DNA of 56,835 bases from a virus: positions 1-56,835 of IMG/VR virus record IMGVR_UViG_3300038825_001331. One strand, written 5' to 3'. Each line of letters opens with the position of its first letter. The stretch's first letter is position 1. Shown one piece after another: positions 48,612 through 56,196 of the stretch. Made by a program: the position numbers and the translations under genes. The notes beneath the pieces were generated by a model that saw nothing but the letters and a program-made list of their open reading frames with translations, had not been told where the DNA came from and did no database searches.

Positions 48612-50398
48612 GTCTGTCTAGTCCAGTGCGCTCGCCGTGGTCGTTTAATTTTATCCTCGCCTCTTTTAAGTGATCTACGCGCTTTGCGCTCTGCCTCTTG
48701 CGCGGCGTATTGCTGCTCGACCGACCACAGGCTTCTATCTGTGTCGAACAGTTCTCCTTGCTGCTCTCTAACAGACTTAGGTCTAAACCTAGAGGGCATT
48801 TGTCTTGCGCCAAGACACGCCCACATAAGCGCAGAACACCTATCCCAGTGGTGTCGCGCTCTGCGCCCCCTTCCCACCTTATTCGGGTTTAGTATTTTTG
48901 CTGCTTCGCTAATTTCTGTTAGCTTGTCGTGTCTGTAGGTGGCAAGTTGGTCAACGGTTTCTTGGTCGTTGAGTACGAGTGTGTCCATAAGGGCGTCGAT
49001 GAGGTATCCAAGTCCTTCGTTAATTGACTTACTCGTTGCTGCGATTCCTGGTTTTGAGTTGACGCCCCTTTGACTATAGAACAGATTGCGTATTTCACCC
49101 GCTTCCATTGCCGTAACAAGTGGAGATAATACACCCAAACCAACACCATTATTCTCAATAATAACATGGGCGTCGTTATACTCCCTTGCCAGCTCTACAA
49201 TAAACTGCGCTAGCCTCGGAGGATCTATCATGTTGTTGTTCATTACCGCGACTTGTTCCCACCTATCTTCCCACACCTCTAATACTTGTATACTCGCAGG
49301 GTCACCGCCCATCCAACCACAAGGGTCTACACCCATAACATACTGTGCCCCTGGTTTTGGCGCAACATATTCTTGGTATCCTTTTTTGTCAGGCTCCCAC
49401 GGGACCAGCACTCCCTTCTGGTGTTTCTCAAGCACGTGAGCAGGTATGACTCCCCCGCCTGCCTCAGCCCAACAACTAATAGGGTCTACGGGATAGTAAA
49501 CCCAGAACAAGTTAGGGTTCCTGCGTATCTCTGGGTCCAGTCCCATAAGCGCCCGTCTAAACGCTATATTCTCTACGGTCATGTAGGGCAGTCCCCTGCC
49601 ACTATGTCGGTCTCCCCCAAACTTATCTAGTAGAGATACTTCTTCGTTAGTCAGGCGCCAACTAGGATCCCATACGCGCTCATTAAGTTTAGAGGCAAAG
49701 AAGGGATGAAAAGAAAACTCCCACCTACCCATGCCCTTACGAGCTTCTGCACACATATCTCTAAAGTACGCTGCGCTGGGCGCCGCCATGGGCGCGGGAG
49801 TAGACTCACAAATAATTGTTGCTTCTTTACGGTTGACGAATGCGGGTATGATTCCACTAAATACTCCTGCGGCGTCTGCCCAAAATGGCACCTCTGATGC
49901 GTGCAACATGTCAATAGCCCGACCAATACCAACCATGTTGCTTTCAGCAGAAAGTGTTCGGATTGTTCCGCCGTGCATAAACGTAAGCTGCCGGCTTTCC
50001 CTATTGGGAATTGTAGGCATGCGTATATCTTCCGGCATGTGTTCGTGCATTTGATTGATGTTTCGGAACAGGTCAATAGACCTTTCTCTATTATCTGCAA
50101 TAACTGCACCGTAAATACCCGGAGTGTACGCAACGCGGCAATAGCCGCTCAGGGCGGTACACACAGACTTTCCTGTCTGTCGAGAAGACAAAACAACCTT
50201 CCACTTTTTGTGCCCCGTTTCCATTCTGGGTGACTCGCCGACAAAACCTAGTATGTCGTTCTGCAGCCCCGGCGCAATCTTGTCGGGGTCAAAGTCTATG
50301 CGCTCCCCTGTTTCCTGGTCTACTACGGTACCAAAATTCTTTAGCGTAATCCTTGGGTCTCTTAGTTTGGTAAGCAGGCCCTCGTCTAATTTAGACAC
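48608..50398 (-). CDS. terL: Large terminase subunit
   Basis: The 596-residue DNA-packaging motor. The ATPase has the Walker A-like SSRQTGKS (residues 71-78), as usual for phage terminases, and a Walker B-like IDMLHASE (162-169). The nuclease has VMGVDPCGW (354-362), with a catalytic Asp, and HVIIENNGVG (411-420), plus HHWDRCSALMWA near the end. The start is GTG at 50398, overlapping the end of the previous gene. No neighbouring gene is a certain small subunit; 51229-51654 and 50630-51232 are the candidates. Confidence 0.92.
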   Translation of the reverse strand: MSKLDEGLLTKLRDPRITLKNFGTVVDQETGERIDFDPDKIAPGLQNDILGFVGESPRMETGHKKWKVVLSSRQTGKSVCTALSGYCRVAYTPGIYGAVIADNRERSIDLFRNINQMHEHMPEDIRMPTIPNRESRQLTFMHGGTIRTLSAESNMVGIGRAIDMLHASEVPFWADAAGVFSGIIPAFVNRKEATIICESTPAPMAAPSAAYFRDMCAEARKGMGRWEFSFHPFFASKLNERVWDPSWRLTNEEVSLLDKFGGDRHSGRGLPYMTVENIAFRRALMGLDPEIRRNPNLFWVYYPVDPISCWAEAGGGVIPAHVLEKHQKGVLVPWEPDKKGYQEYVAPKPGAQYVMGVDPCGWMGGDPASIQVLEVWEDRWEQVAVMNNNMIDPPRLAQFIVELAREYNDAHVIIENNGVGLGVLSPLVTAMEAGEIRNLFYSQRGVNSKPGIAATSKSINEGLGYLIDALMDTLVLNDQETVDQLATYRHDKLTEISEAAKILNPNKVGRGRRARHHWDRCSALMWACLGARQMPSRFRPKSVREQQGELFDTDRSLWSVEQQYAAQEAERKARRSLKRGEDKIKRPRRAHWTRQT

Positions 50399-50633
50399 GA
50401 GACACCTCTACCATTCTCTCAGAGAAAACAAGCACGCCGTTTTCCCCCTCAAAAAATTTAGGCTTACCCTCTTTTAGGTAACCTACAAAATTCTTCATAA
50501 GGGTGTGGTATTCTGATAATGTAGCGCAAACAAACTGCCCCCTTGACTGAGGGTTGTCGTTACTCCAGCCGTTGTCGTAAGTATACGACACCCGAACGGT
50601 GCCATCTTCTCTTACTGGGGTTTTTGTTCTCAT
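50391..50633 (-). CDS. Hypothetical late protein, 80 aa
   Basis: An 80-residue protein (MRTKTPVREDGTVRVSYTYDNGW) ending in FFEGENGVLVFSERMVEVSRV. The ATG overlaps the upstream TGA, and the terminase GTG lies inside its last codons, so it is tightly bound into the packaging operon. The family is unknown. Its strict coupling to the terminase suggests a role in packaging. Confidence 0.6.
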   Translation of the reverse strand: MRTKTPVREDGTVRVSYTYDNGWSNDNPQSRGQFVCATLSEYHTLMKNFVGYLKEGKPKFFEGENGVLVFSERMVEVSRV

Positions 50634-51232
50634 AGGGTTACCTGGGTTATAGGGGGTGCCTTTAGTTGTCCTAAAACAGCAGTGTCATCTTGAGTTCCTT
50701 CGCTGCTTAGGTAGCTAAGGTATTCGCAGGCGACGGCAAAAGTCTTTGCTTGGTCTGCTACGTCCTCTGCTGCTTCTTTGTTTAGAATCTCGTGAACGAT
50801 TCCTTCGGCGCAATATCTCAGAAGCAGAGCAGAAAAACTTGCTAGGTCGGGAAGTTCTTCACTTGGTGCAAAGCTAGAGTACAGGTCTAGCATAGAACAG
50901 CAGCAATCATACCAGCCTACGATAATTTTAGCCGCCTTATTAAACCTAGACAGCGCCTTTTCTGCGTTGTCTTCTTCTTTACAGGCATCCATGTATGTGG
51001 TTATCAGATGTTCTGCCCAACTATCTCCCAGCATAGACACGTTCGGGCCCAGGAAAACATTCAGTTCATCTAGCTCTATATTAAATCGCTCGTGTAGCTC
51101 TTTTTCTGATGTCCCGCAAGCCGCCATGCAGGCCACAGCAAACACCTCGATGTGGTCTAGCGGCGTCTCTCCCCCAATAAACAGTGAGCGTTTTATTCTT
51201 TTCGGGGGCTCTATTTGTTTAGTTGGGCTCAT
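50630..51232 (-). CDS. Hypothetical packaging-region protein, 200 aa
   Basis: A 200-residue helical protein with many cysteines (VFAVACMAACGTSEKEL; IIVGWYDCCCSMLDLYSSFA). The segment GTSEKELHERFNIELDELNVFLG resembles a helix-turn-helix as found in small terminase subunits or related proteins, so it may help to recognise DNA for packaging. The ATG overlaps the upstream TGA. It lies two genes before the terminase. Confidence in the gene is good; function is only suggested. Confidence 0.6.
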   Translation of the reverse strand: MSPTKQIEPPKRIKRSLFIGGETPLDHIEVFAVACMAACGTSEKELHERFNIELDELNVFLGPNVSMLGDSWAEHLITTYMDACKEEDNAEKALSRFNKAAKIIVGWYDCCCSMLDLYSSFAPSEELPDLASFSALLLRYCAEGIVHEILNKEAAEDVADQAKTFAVACEYLSYLSSEGTQDDTAVLGQLKAPPITQVTL

Positions 51233-51654
51233 TTGTACAGCGTCTTTCCATCGGGGCCAAGAACCTCAACAGAGTTTTCCCCTGTTACCTGGCTAAGCTC
51301 TATATCCGGCGTTGGTGCTCGTAGGGTTTTCCGTGCCTCTACGTTTGCGGTTGCCAATAGCTTTGCTACGCTGCTATCTTGTTGTGCCTCTCGCTGCGTC
51401 TTCTGTATTTCCGCTGCGGTTACGGAGGTTAACAACAGTTCTGCGTAGGTTTTTGCGGCGTCTGCAATCTCCGGGTCTATTCTCCCAGACAAAAGCTCCG
51501 CCATAATAATACGAACAAACCGATTGTAGGCCTCATGCCCATCAATCTCCATGTCTAGTAGAACGTCGCGGAACTGGTCGCTGATGGTACGCGGAACCAG
51601 CAGCCGGTGCCTTTCTAGCGCAGACATATCATTGTCAGAGCCCTTTCTGCCCAT
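51229..51654 (-). CDS. Hypothetical packaging-region protein, 141 aa
   Basis: The ATG at 51654 follows GGGGGAGGGGATA and lies just below the promoter at 51680. The 141-residue product starts MGRKGSDNDMSALERHR and has a helical part (SDQFRDVLLDMEIDGHEAYNRFVRIIMAELL) and a less ordered C-terminal third. As the first gene of the packaging operon it is another candidate for the small terminase subunit. No certain DNA-binding motif is seen. Confidence 0.6.
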   Translation of the reverse strand: MGRKGSDNDMSALERHRLLVPRTISDQFRDVLLDMEIDGHEAYNRFVRIIMAELLSGRIDPEIADAAKTYAELLLTSVTAAEIQKTQREAQQDSSVAKLLATANVEARKTLRAPTPDIELSQVTGENSVEVLGPDGKTLYK

Positions 51655-51679
51655 TATCCCCTCCCCCAAATAGTCCAGA

Positions 51680-51708
51680 TGTATAACATACCAATTTACC
51701 TGTGTCAA
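51680..51708 (-). promoter_or_regulatory. Late promoter for the packaging operon
   Basis: TTGACA (51708-51703), 17 bases ending TATGT, TATACA (51685-51680), reading leftward. A strong match with the same fixed spacing. Confidence 0.8.
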
Positions 51709-51710
51709 GA

Positions 51711-52520
51711 TTAGGCGAACTTGAAGGCCCACCAGGCTGTGTTTTTGTTCGGACGATCTTTCCTTTTGCGTGGGGAGTATGGCTTGCCACTAATATAGTT
51801 AAGCCGACTGCTTCGATTCGTCCACTCTTTGTTTCTAGCCAACCCCTTCAGAACGCCGATGGGCATATTCGCCGTTGCGCGCTTTAGAGCACGGCCACAC
51901 AAACTCATTGGGTCCTCCTCCAGCTCTGCACGCAAAGACATTCTGTCGAACATAGAGCCACCCTCTTCTGCCATAGGCAGTGAGCGCAGGTCTATGTTTG
52001 CTGCCCATATAAAAAAGTTCGGCACTCGGGATAGCTTAGTCAGCGCACTGGCCGCACGCTGAAGCTCCCAATAAAACACCGGCCAGCCATGCGACCATGC
52101 AACCAAATACTTTATATCTTCTATTTCGTATATGGGGGAGTACGTTTTTTTGCGGCGAACCTTGCCGCTATGGGGCACAAACCCCCTAGCAAACTGCCTA
52201 GGTGTCGGGGGCTCGATGCCCGCAGACCTCCATGCCGACGCTAGCAGTGGGTGCCACTCGTCCGGCGGGGACATAAACGCTTCGGTTTTCTTCCACTCTC
52301 GCAACAAGGGAAACCGACGAGCAAATTCTTCCCAATATAAAAAGCGAGACCCAACCACCGTGCCTGGTGGACGGGCCTTGCCCCCGATTACGGGTAAGCC
52401 GATGGGTAACATGGGCGGTGGCACTACCTCGTTTGTAGTAGGGTGCCTTAGCAGTCCCGGCCCCATAGGGTGAGAAAGCAGATACTCTACAAAAGGTTCT
52501 CGTCGCCAATCTTTAGCCAT
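51711..52520 (-). CDS. Hypothetical late protein, 269 aa
   Basis: A 269-residue basic protein, rich in Trp, Arg and Pro (MAKDWRREPFVEYLLSHPMGPGLL; EWTNRSSRLNYISGKPYSPRKRKD, in pieces). It ends NTAWWAFKFA. No motif is recognised. The ATG overlaps the end of the upstream coiled-coil gene. Proteins from this position may be involved in packaging or early head assembly; nothing in the sequence decides it. Confidence 0.6.
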   Translation of the reverse strand: MAKDWRREPFVEYLLSHPMGPGLLRHPTTNEVVPPPMLPIGLPVIGGKARPPGTVVGSRFLYWEEFARRFPLLREWKKTEAFMSPPDEWHPLLASAWRSAGIEPPTPRQFARGFVPHSGKVRRKKTYSPIYEIEDIKYLVAWSHGWPVFYWELQRAASALTKLSRVPNFFIWAANIDLRSLPMAEEGGSMFDRMSLRAELEEDPMSLCGRALKRATANMPIGVLKGLARNKEWTNRSSRLNYISGKPYSPRKRKDRPNKNTAWWAFKFA

Positions 52521-52701
52521 TGTCTTCCTGTTGCCCTACGGGCACAATCACCTTTGCCTTTTGTAGTGCCATAATTAATTGTAGCAGTAGCTGCTCGTAG
52601 TATTCGCACCTAAGCTGCAGGTCTTTAATCTCTTTGCTCATTGCCTGAGCGTTTTTAGTAAGCCCCTTAATCTGCATTTCAAGTGTCCAGTCTGGGTTCA
52701 T
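52513..52701 (-). CDS. Small coiled-coil protein, 62 aa
   Basis: A 62-residue protein with heptad-like hydrophobic spacing (TLEMQIKGLTKNAQAMSKEIKDLQ), which should form a coiled coil. Its ATG overlaps the TGA of the first late gene, and it overlaps the next gene at its end. It is probably translated with both. The function is unknown. Confidence 0.55.
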   Translation of the reverse strand: MNPDWTLEMQIKGLTKNAQAMSKEIKDLQLRCEYYEQLLLQLIMALQKAKVIVPVGQQEDNG

Positions 52702-53585
52702 TCGTCGTCCTGTATGGTGGGGTCCATGTTTGTTTCCCCATAAACGTACTGCCAGTGTTTTTTATCCGACGCGCACATTGCGTTAATCGCCTGGGTCACT
52801 GCGCGTTTGGGTTGGTAGTCCGTTGTGCTGTATGCGTGTTCCCCTGGTGCGCCAGGGTCGTGCTCTCGTGGGGCAAAGTTTTCGCTGTTCTTAGTAAACG
52901 CCCACGCTAGGTCTGTCATTTCGTATTGTTCTAGTAGTTCTGCGCGTTTTTTCTCCTGCAGTTGGTGCCGCTTTTTATCCTCGCGGCGTTGTTCGGCGTA
53001 CACAGGGTCTTCCATGCTTTGCTCATACCAGTCCTTGTGCCGCTGTTGACACCAATCCCGGTTGTCGTGGTAGTAGCCCCTGCTTTTTTTGTTGGCACAG
53101 TTCCTGCATATGTGCCGGTAGCCATCTGGCGAATACTTGTCACGATGGTAACCATCGTATGTGGCCATGTGCCGAGCTTTGTTGTCTAGTGATAGCTTTC
53201 TGCCTTGTGCCCTGCGGGTGTTTTTTAGTTCTTCGGCGTCCTGAAGAAAGTTACTCGGGTGGTTGCGGGCCTTCATTACCTCGTCGGGTAATATGGTTCG
53301 GGGCTGTTTGCACTTACTACACTCCTTGGTGTCACCGGGCTGTAGCCACCCCGCCGGATTTGTAGGGTGCCTACGTGTGCGTGGCCGCAGTTTTGGTAGA
53401 TTACTATAATCAAACGCCTCGCCTTCTAAGGCTTGCTTGGGTGTCATGCCCTTTTTTAATCTGCGGTAATAAGTAACGCGGCTAATATTATACCAGCGGC
53501 AGGCCTCGTCGATACTAGAGAACGATAACTCTTGTCCGTTGGCGGCGGTAAAATTAACTGAGTGTCCTTGTTTATTATTAGCCAT
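52698..53585 (-). CDS. DNA-binding protein with helix-turn-helix and zinc-binding cysteines
   Basis: A 295-residue protein, first in the leftward arm. Residues ~20-55 (FSSIDEACRWYNISRVTYYRRLKKGMTPKQALEG, in pieces) look like a resolvase- or NUMOD1-type helix-turn-helix. Two cysteine pairs, CSKCKQP (~90) and CRNCANKKSRGYY (~160), are spaced as in HNH-type or other zinc-finger proteins that recognise DNA. It could be a transcription regulator of the late arm or a degenerate homing endonuclease. The ATG follows AGGGGGAAAAC. Confidence 0.6.
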   Translation of the reverse strand: MANNKQGHSVNFTAANGQELSFSSIDEACRWYNISRVTYYRRLKKGMTPKQALEGEAFDYSNLPKLRPRTRRHPTNPAGWLQPGDTKECSKCKQPRTILPDEVMKARNHPSNFLQDAEELKNTRRAQGRKLSLDNKARHMATYDGYHRDKYSPDGYRHICRNCANKKSRGYYHDNRDWCQQRHKDWYEQSMEDPVYAEQRREDKKRHQLQEKKRAELLEQYEMTDLAWAFTKNSENFAPREHDPGAPGEHAYSTTDYQPKRAVTQAINAMCASDKKHWQYVYGETNMDPTIQDDE

Positions 53586-53606
53586 GTTTTCCCCCTAGCA
53601 CCAGTA

Positions 53607-53635
53607 AGAGTAACACAGATAGAATTTAGTGTCAA
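53607..53635 (-). promoter_or_regulatory. Late promoter at the start of the leftward arm
   Basis: TTGACA (53635-53630), 17 bases ending TGTGT, TACTCT (53612-53607), reading leftward. The -10 box is weak, so it may need an activator. It is the first promoter of the late arm. Confidence 0.55.
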
Positions 53636-53670
53636 CTATAACTTAGGTTAGGGCGGGCGGGATAACACCT

Positions 53671-53837
53671 GGCCCCCATGTTACAACGATACGTGACCAG
53701 GAAAAACCTATATGTATTAAATAACATCTATCGTTGTTAACTATAATTAATTAATTAAAAAGGCACCCGTTAATGCGAGATAGTAAATATATACATAAGG
53801 GTTTTCTCTGGTCACGTATCGTTGTAACATGGCCCGT
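53671..53837. repeat. Long inverted repeat with AT-rich centre
   Basis: A 23-bp perfect inverted repeat lies at 53678-53700 and 53808-53830, with flanks that stay partly symmetric (GGCC outside, AAACC and ATGTAT inside), giving arms of about 45 bp around a very A+T-rich centre. The motif TATCGTTGT-AAC appears a third time near 53728-53740. The arrangement suggests a binding region for a phage initiator or regulator, or a cruciform-forming origin. The region 53841-53950 beyond it is A+T-rich with GTTATAG repeats and a TATAAT (53884-53889). Confidence 0.75.
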
Positions 53838-53997
53838 TATTAATTTTATCGTGCGCTAGGTGTTACAGTTATAGCCGTTATAGTATAATTAATAGCGCTA
53901 AAAATAATAGTAATAAAAAAACCCCGTCGTTTAAAGCACCTCCTGGATTATATAATAATGGGGGCCGGGGAGGGAAAGAGGTACCCCCTATGGGTCC

Positions 53998-54219
53998 TTA
54001 TTGCAAGTCGATTGCTATAACAAGTCGATTGCTATAACAAGTCGATTGCATTTATAGTTGGCATGGTTATTGCAAGGGAAACATAGTTGGCATGGTTATT
54101 GCAAGGGGCCACGGGATGCATTTGGGATGCATTACATTTGGGATGCATTTGGGATGCAAACGTAATGCAAACGGGATGCAAACGGGATGCCTTTATAGTT
54201 GGCATGGTTATTGCAAGGG
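53998..54219. repeat. Iteron-like direct repeats
   Basis: Three families are interleaved here. CAAGTCGATTGCTATAA occurs in tandem with a 17-bp period (54004-54049, third copy partial). A 25-bp unit containing TTGGCATGGTTATTGCAAGG lies at 54054-54078, 54083-54107 and 54195-54219, with a variant at 54489-54510. GGGATGCA-like units are clustered between 54113 and 54190. The core TTATTGCAA is shared by the first two families. This resembles an initiator-binding origin. The reading frame on the minus strand here is only translated repeats. Confidence 0.75.
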
Positions 54220-54289
54220 AACATAGGACTTGGCATGTCAAGACACTGAATAAGGTATAACTTTAGGGAATAGGTGTTCTATATGCTAT

Positions 54290-54659
54290 GGACATTTTAT
54301 GTCCGGCTATAGGTGGGCAAATCCCGTCATATTTAGCTTTTAAGACGTTTCAAGGGGTCAAGGCATGGAATCATACCGGGTATAACGTCCAAAGCCAGTC
54401 AGACGAAAATGGGTCGCAGTACAGCGAATAGCAGTGTTCAGTAGGTGAACATATGTTCAGGACATTTTCTGTCCGGGTATTATTATCAATAGTTGGCATG
54501 ATTATTGCAACACGGGCGCGGGTTCTACTTCTATTCGCATAGGCATAAAGTAAACAAGGTTTACAGAGTGAACAAGGTTTACAGAGTTAGTTGGTAATGG
54601 GTTATTATTGCAAGTCTATTGCAATAAAGGCAGTATTGGAGCGCAGTACAGCGAATAGC
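54290..54659. repeat. Mixed direct repeats and palindromes
   Basis: The stretch holds GGACAT-TTT-ATGTCC (54290-54304) and a second copy GGACATTTTCTGTCC (54460-54474). It also has CGCAGTACAGCGAATAGC twice (54415-54432, 54642-54659), the palindrome TGAACATATGTTCA (54446-54459), and a tandem pair of AACAAGGTTTACAGAGT (54553-54569, 54571-54587). TTATTGCAA/TTGCAATAA is an inverted pair (54605-54627). I see no gene. Confidence 0.7.
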
Positions 54660-54668
54660 CGAAAAGCA

Positions 54669-54763
54669 AGGTTTAACCTGGGTTTTCAAATGCGCGCCAC
54701 GGCTATAATATCTGACAAGAAAAAAAATAAAAAAATTTTTATCCAGGTTTAACCTGGGTTTTC
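54669..54763 (+). promoter_or_regulatory. Possible promoter flanked by two identical palindromic sites
   Basis: AGGTTTAACCTGGGTTTTC occurs at 54669-54687 and 54745-54763; its core GGTTTAACC is palindromic. Between them is TATAAT (54704-54709), with a weak TTTTCA 15 bases upstream. The pair could be operators of a promoter for the structured RNA to the right. An A-rich run (54719-54736) also lies between. Confidence 0.45.
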
Positions 54764-54779
54764 GGCCAATTTTAGGGGT

Positions 54780-55510
54780 CAATCGGAGCGAGTGCATTTG
54801 CAATATGCCCATGACCCGATAGATACTGATTGAGCGAGGCGGGAACCCGGTAACGGGGACCGGCCAAGCGATGCTCTTTTAGGTTCTGAAGTTTCGCGAG
54901 TCGAGCACTGGCCCATTGAATCCCTGGATTCTATATAGTGCGCATCGTTTGAGGTATCGTGGATTGAATCCACGGAGGATAGGCCTTGGGTCTATTCGGA
55001 GTGAGCTGGTCACCATGGTGACGGGCGTAGCTTGAAGGCGTCTTTAAACGCGTCACGATACCGTCAGGTCTTTGACATCCTGTATTGTTTGGTAGTTAGT
55101 TAATAAATCGAGCGGCGTTAAGTAAAGCGCACCGATTGGCAAGTGGAGATAAAGACCAGCTATTCCGAGCCATGGCGAAGGGTAGCATATAGGGGCGGCG
55201 CGGTGATTCCGGCCAAGCCTATATTGGGTCAAGTCAATGAAGCGATACCCAGGGGTATCAGTCAACGGTGTGGCATTGAAAAGCGCTCAACGGTGGACGG
55301 ACTAACTACCAGGCAAGCGACATAACAGGCCAGAGTAACGCACCACAGAAACGTCGCAGTGACTGTGTGAGTCTGGCCGAATGAGGTAGCGGGATAGCGA
55401 TAGCAAGCTATCCGATGGAATGGTAACGCGGTTACGCGGTGCCGGACTCGTTTCCTGGTAGGGGTGCTGAGGCCCTACCGAAATAAACCGTACCCGGTTA
55501 GGGTACCCCT
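54780..55510 (+). ncRNA. Large structured noncoding RNA candidate (~700 nt)
   Basis: No convincing frame exists here, but complementary segments are dense. TTGTTTGGTAGTTAGT (55085-55100) pairs with ACTAACTACCAGGCAA (55301-55316) over 16 bp. GGTATCGTG (54953-54961) pairs with CACGATACC (55054-55062). GGCCAGA (55328-55334) pairs with TCTGGCC (55372-55378). Local stems lie at 54846-54857 (GTAA tetraloop), 54862-54913, 55009-55022, 55106-55137, 55187-55224, 55244-55259, 55392-55413, 55423-55435, 55457-55479 and 55490-55506. Two G-U pairs in the 16-bp helix and the GNRA loop favour the plus strand. It resembles in size the ornate phage RNAs such as GOLLD; membership in any family is untested. Confidence 0.65.
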
Positions 55511-55569
55511 TAAGCGCATGAACTATGTGGTCCGTGTGCTTATCAGTCCCCTAACGCTTGAGGTTTATC

Positions 55570-56196
55570 ATGCCTAAACTACGTCTAATCGACGCCACCC
55601 CTACACCTGACAAAAGGCGAAAGCCCGCTGCCCGCTTGGAGTCTATGGCTCGTGCCGGTGTGGACGGTCGCCACTGGTACGCCACCGCCACCGCTAATGT
55701 GGTATCCGCTTCCCGTGTTCTCAACTGTTCGCCTGAATGGTTCGCTGCTGTCTTAGGTGTAACCTCTCCAAGGGTCCACGTATCCCGTAACGTCAAGCTA
55801 TCCATAGCCTATGCCCTTAACGGGTCCACCGCTGGCACTATGCCCATGGTACGTGTCGGACTGGCCAAGTTATCCGCCATTGGTGGCCGCCACTGTCAGG
55901 ACCTTGACGCCATGACTGCCACCATGGGACCCAAGACAGGACCGTTCGCCCGTGCTTTAGCTGGTGACCTCGACGCTGTAGTGCTCGACGTGTGGATGGC
56001 CCGTGCCCTTGGCCTTGACCAGGCACAGTTCAGTCACAAGCCCACCCATCGGAAGGCATGCGACCGTATCCGCCAGGTAGCTGACCGCCTTGGGTGGAGA
56101 CCGGCAGAAGTGCAGGCTGCCATCTGGACCGCCGCCTATCGTGCCCACTATACTGACGCTACAGTACCTCAGTTCACTATCTCACTTGACGCATAA
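55570..56196 (+). CDS. Hypothetical early protein, 208 aa
   Basis: The ATG at 55570 follows TTGAGGTTTATC and comes just after the structured RNA region. The 208-residue product has two helical parts. The segment GPFARALAGDLDAVVLDVWMARALGLDQ and a C-terminal CDRIRQVADRLGWRPAEVQAAIWTAAYRAHY resemble hypothetical phage proteins that have a D-x-W-M-R pattern in a helix-rich, glycosylase-like fold. I do not assign an activity. It is the first gene of the rightward arm and therefore probably the earliest expressed. Confidence 0.65.
   Translation: MPKLRLIDATPTPDKRRKPAARLESMARAGVDGRHWYATATANVVSASRVLNCSPEWFAAVLGVTSPRVHVSRNVKLSIAYALNGSTAGTMPMVRVGLAKLSAIGGRHCQDLDAMTATMGPKTGPFARALAGDLDAVVLDVWMARALGLDQAQFSHKPTHRKACDRIRQVADRLGWRPAEVQAAIWTAAYRAHYTDATVPQFTISLDA

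Noticed and set aside
48586-48813. 75-codon minus-strand frame at the end of the terminase gene
   Set aside because: It is a different frame of the terminase coding strand, without its own start signals.
54001-54220. Regular repeats that could suggest a CRISPR array
   Set aside because: Repeat units of 17 and 25 bp are either directly adjacent or irregularly spaced, with no constant-length unique spacers and no cas genes. Iterons explain them better.
54032-54241. 69-codon minus-strand reading frame in the origin-like region
   Set aside because: The frame consists of translated iteron repeats, has no ribosome-binding site and lies in an otherwise noncoding region.
55072-55100. TTGACA with a box 17 bases downstream inside the RNA candidate
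   Set aside because: The downstream hexamer GTTAGT is a poor -10 box, and the segment is explained by the 16-bp helix.
54579-55265. Several 64-77-codon minus-strand frames in the divergent gap
   Set aside because: They show no ribosome-binding sites or protein-like composition, overlap repeats or the RNA stems, and are of chance length.
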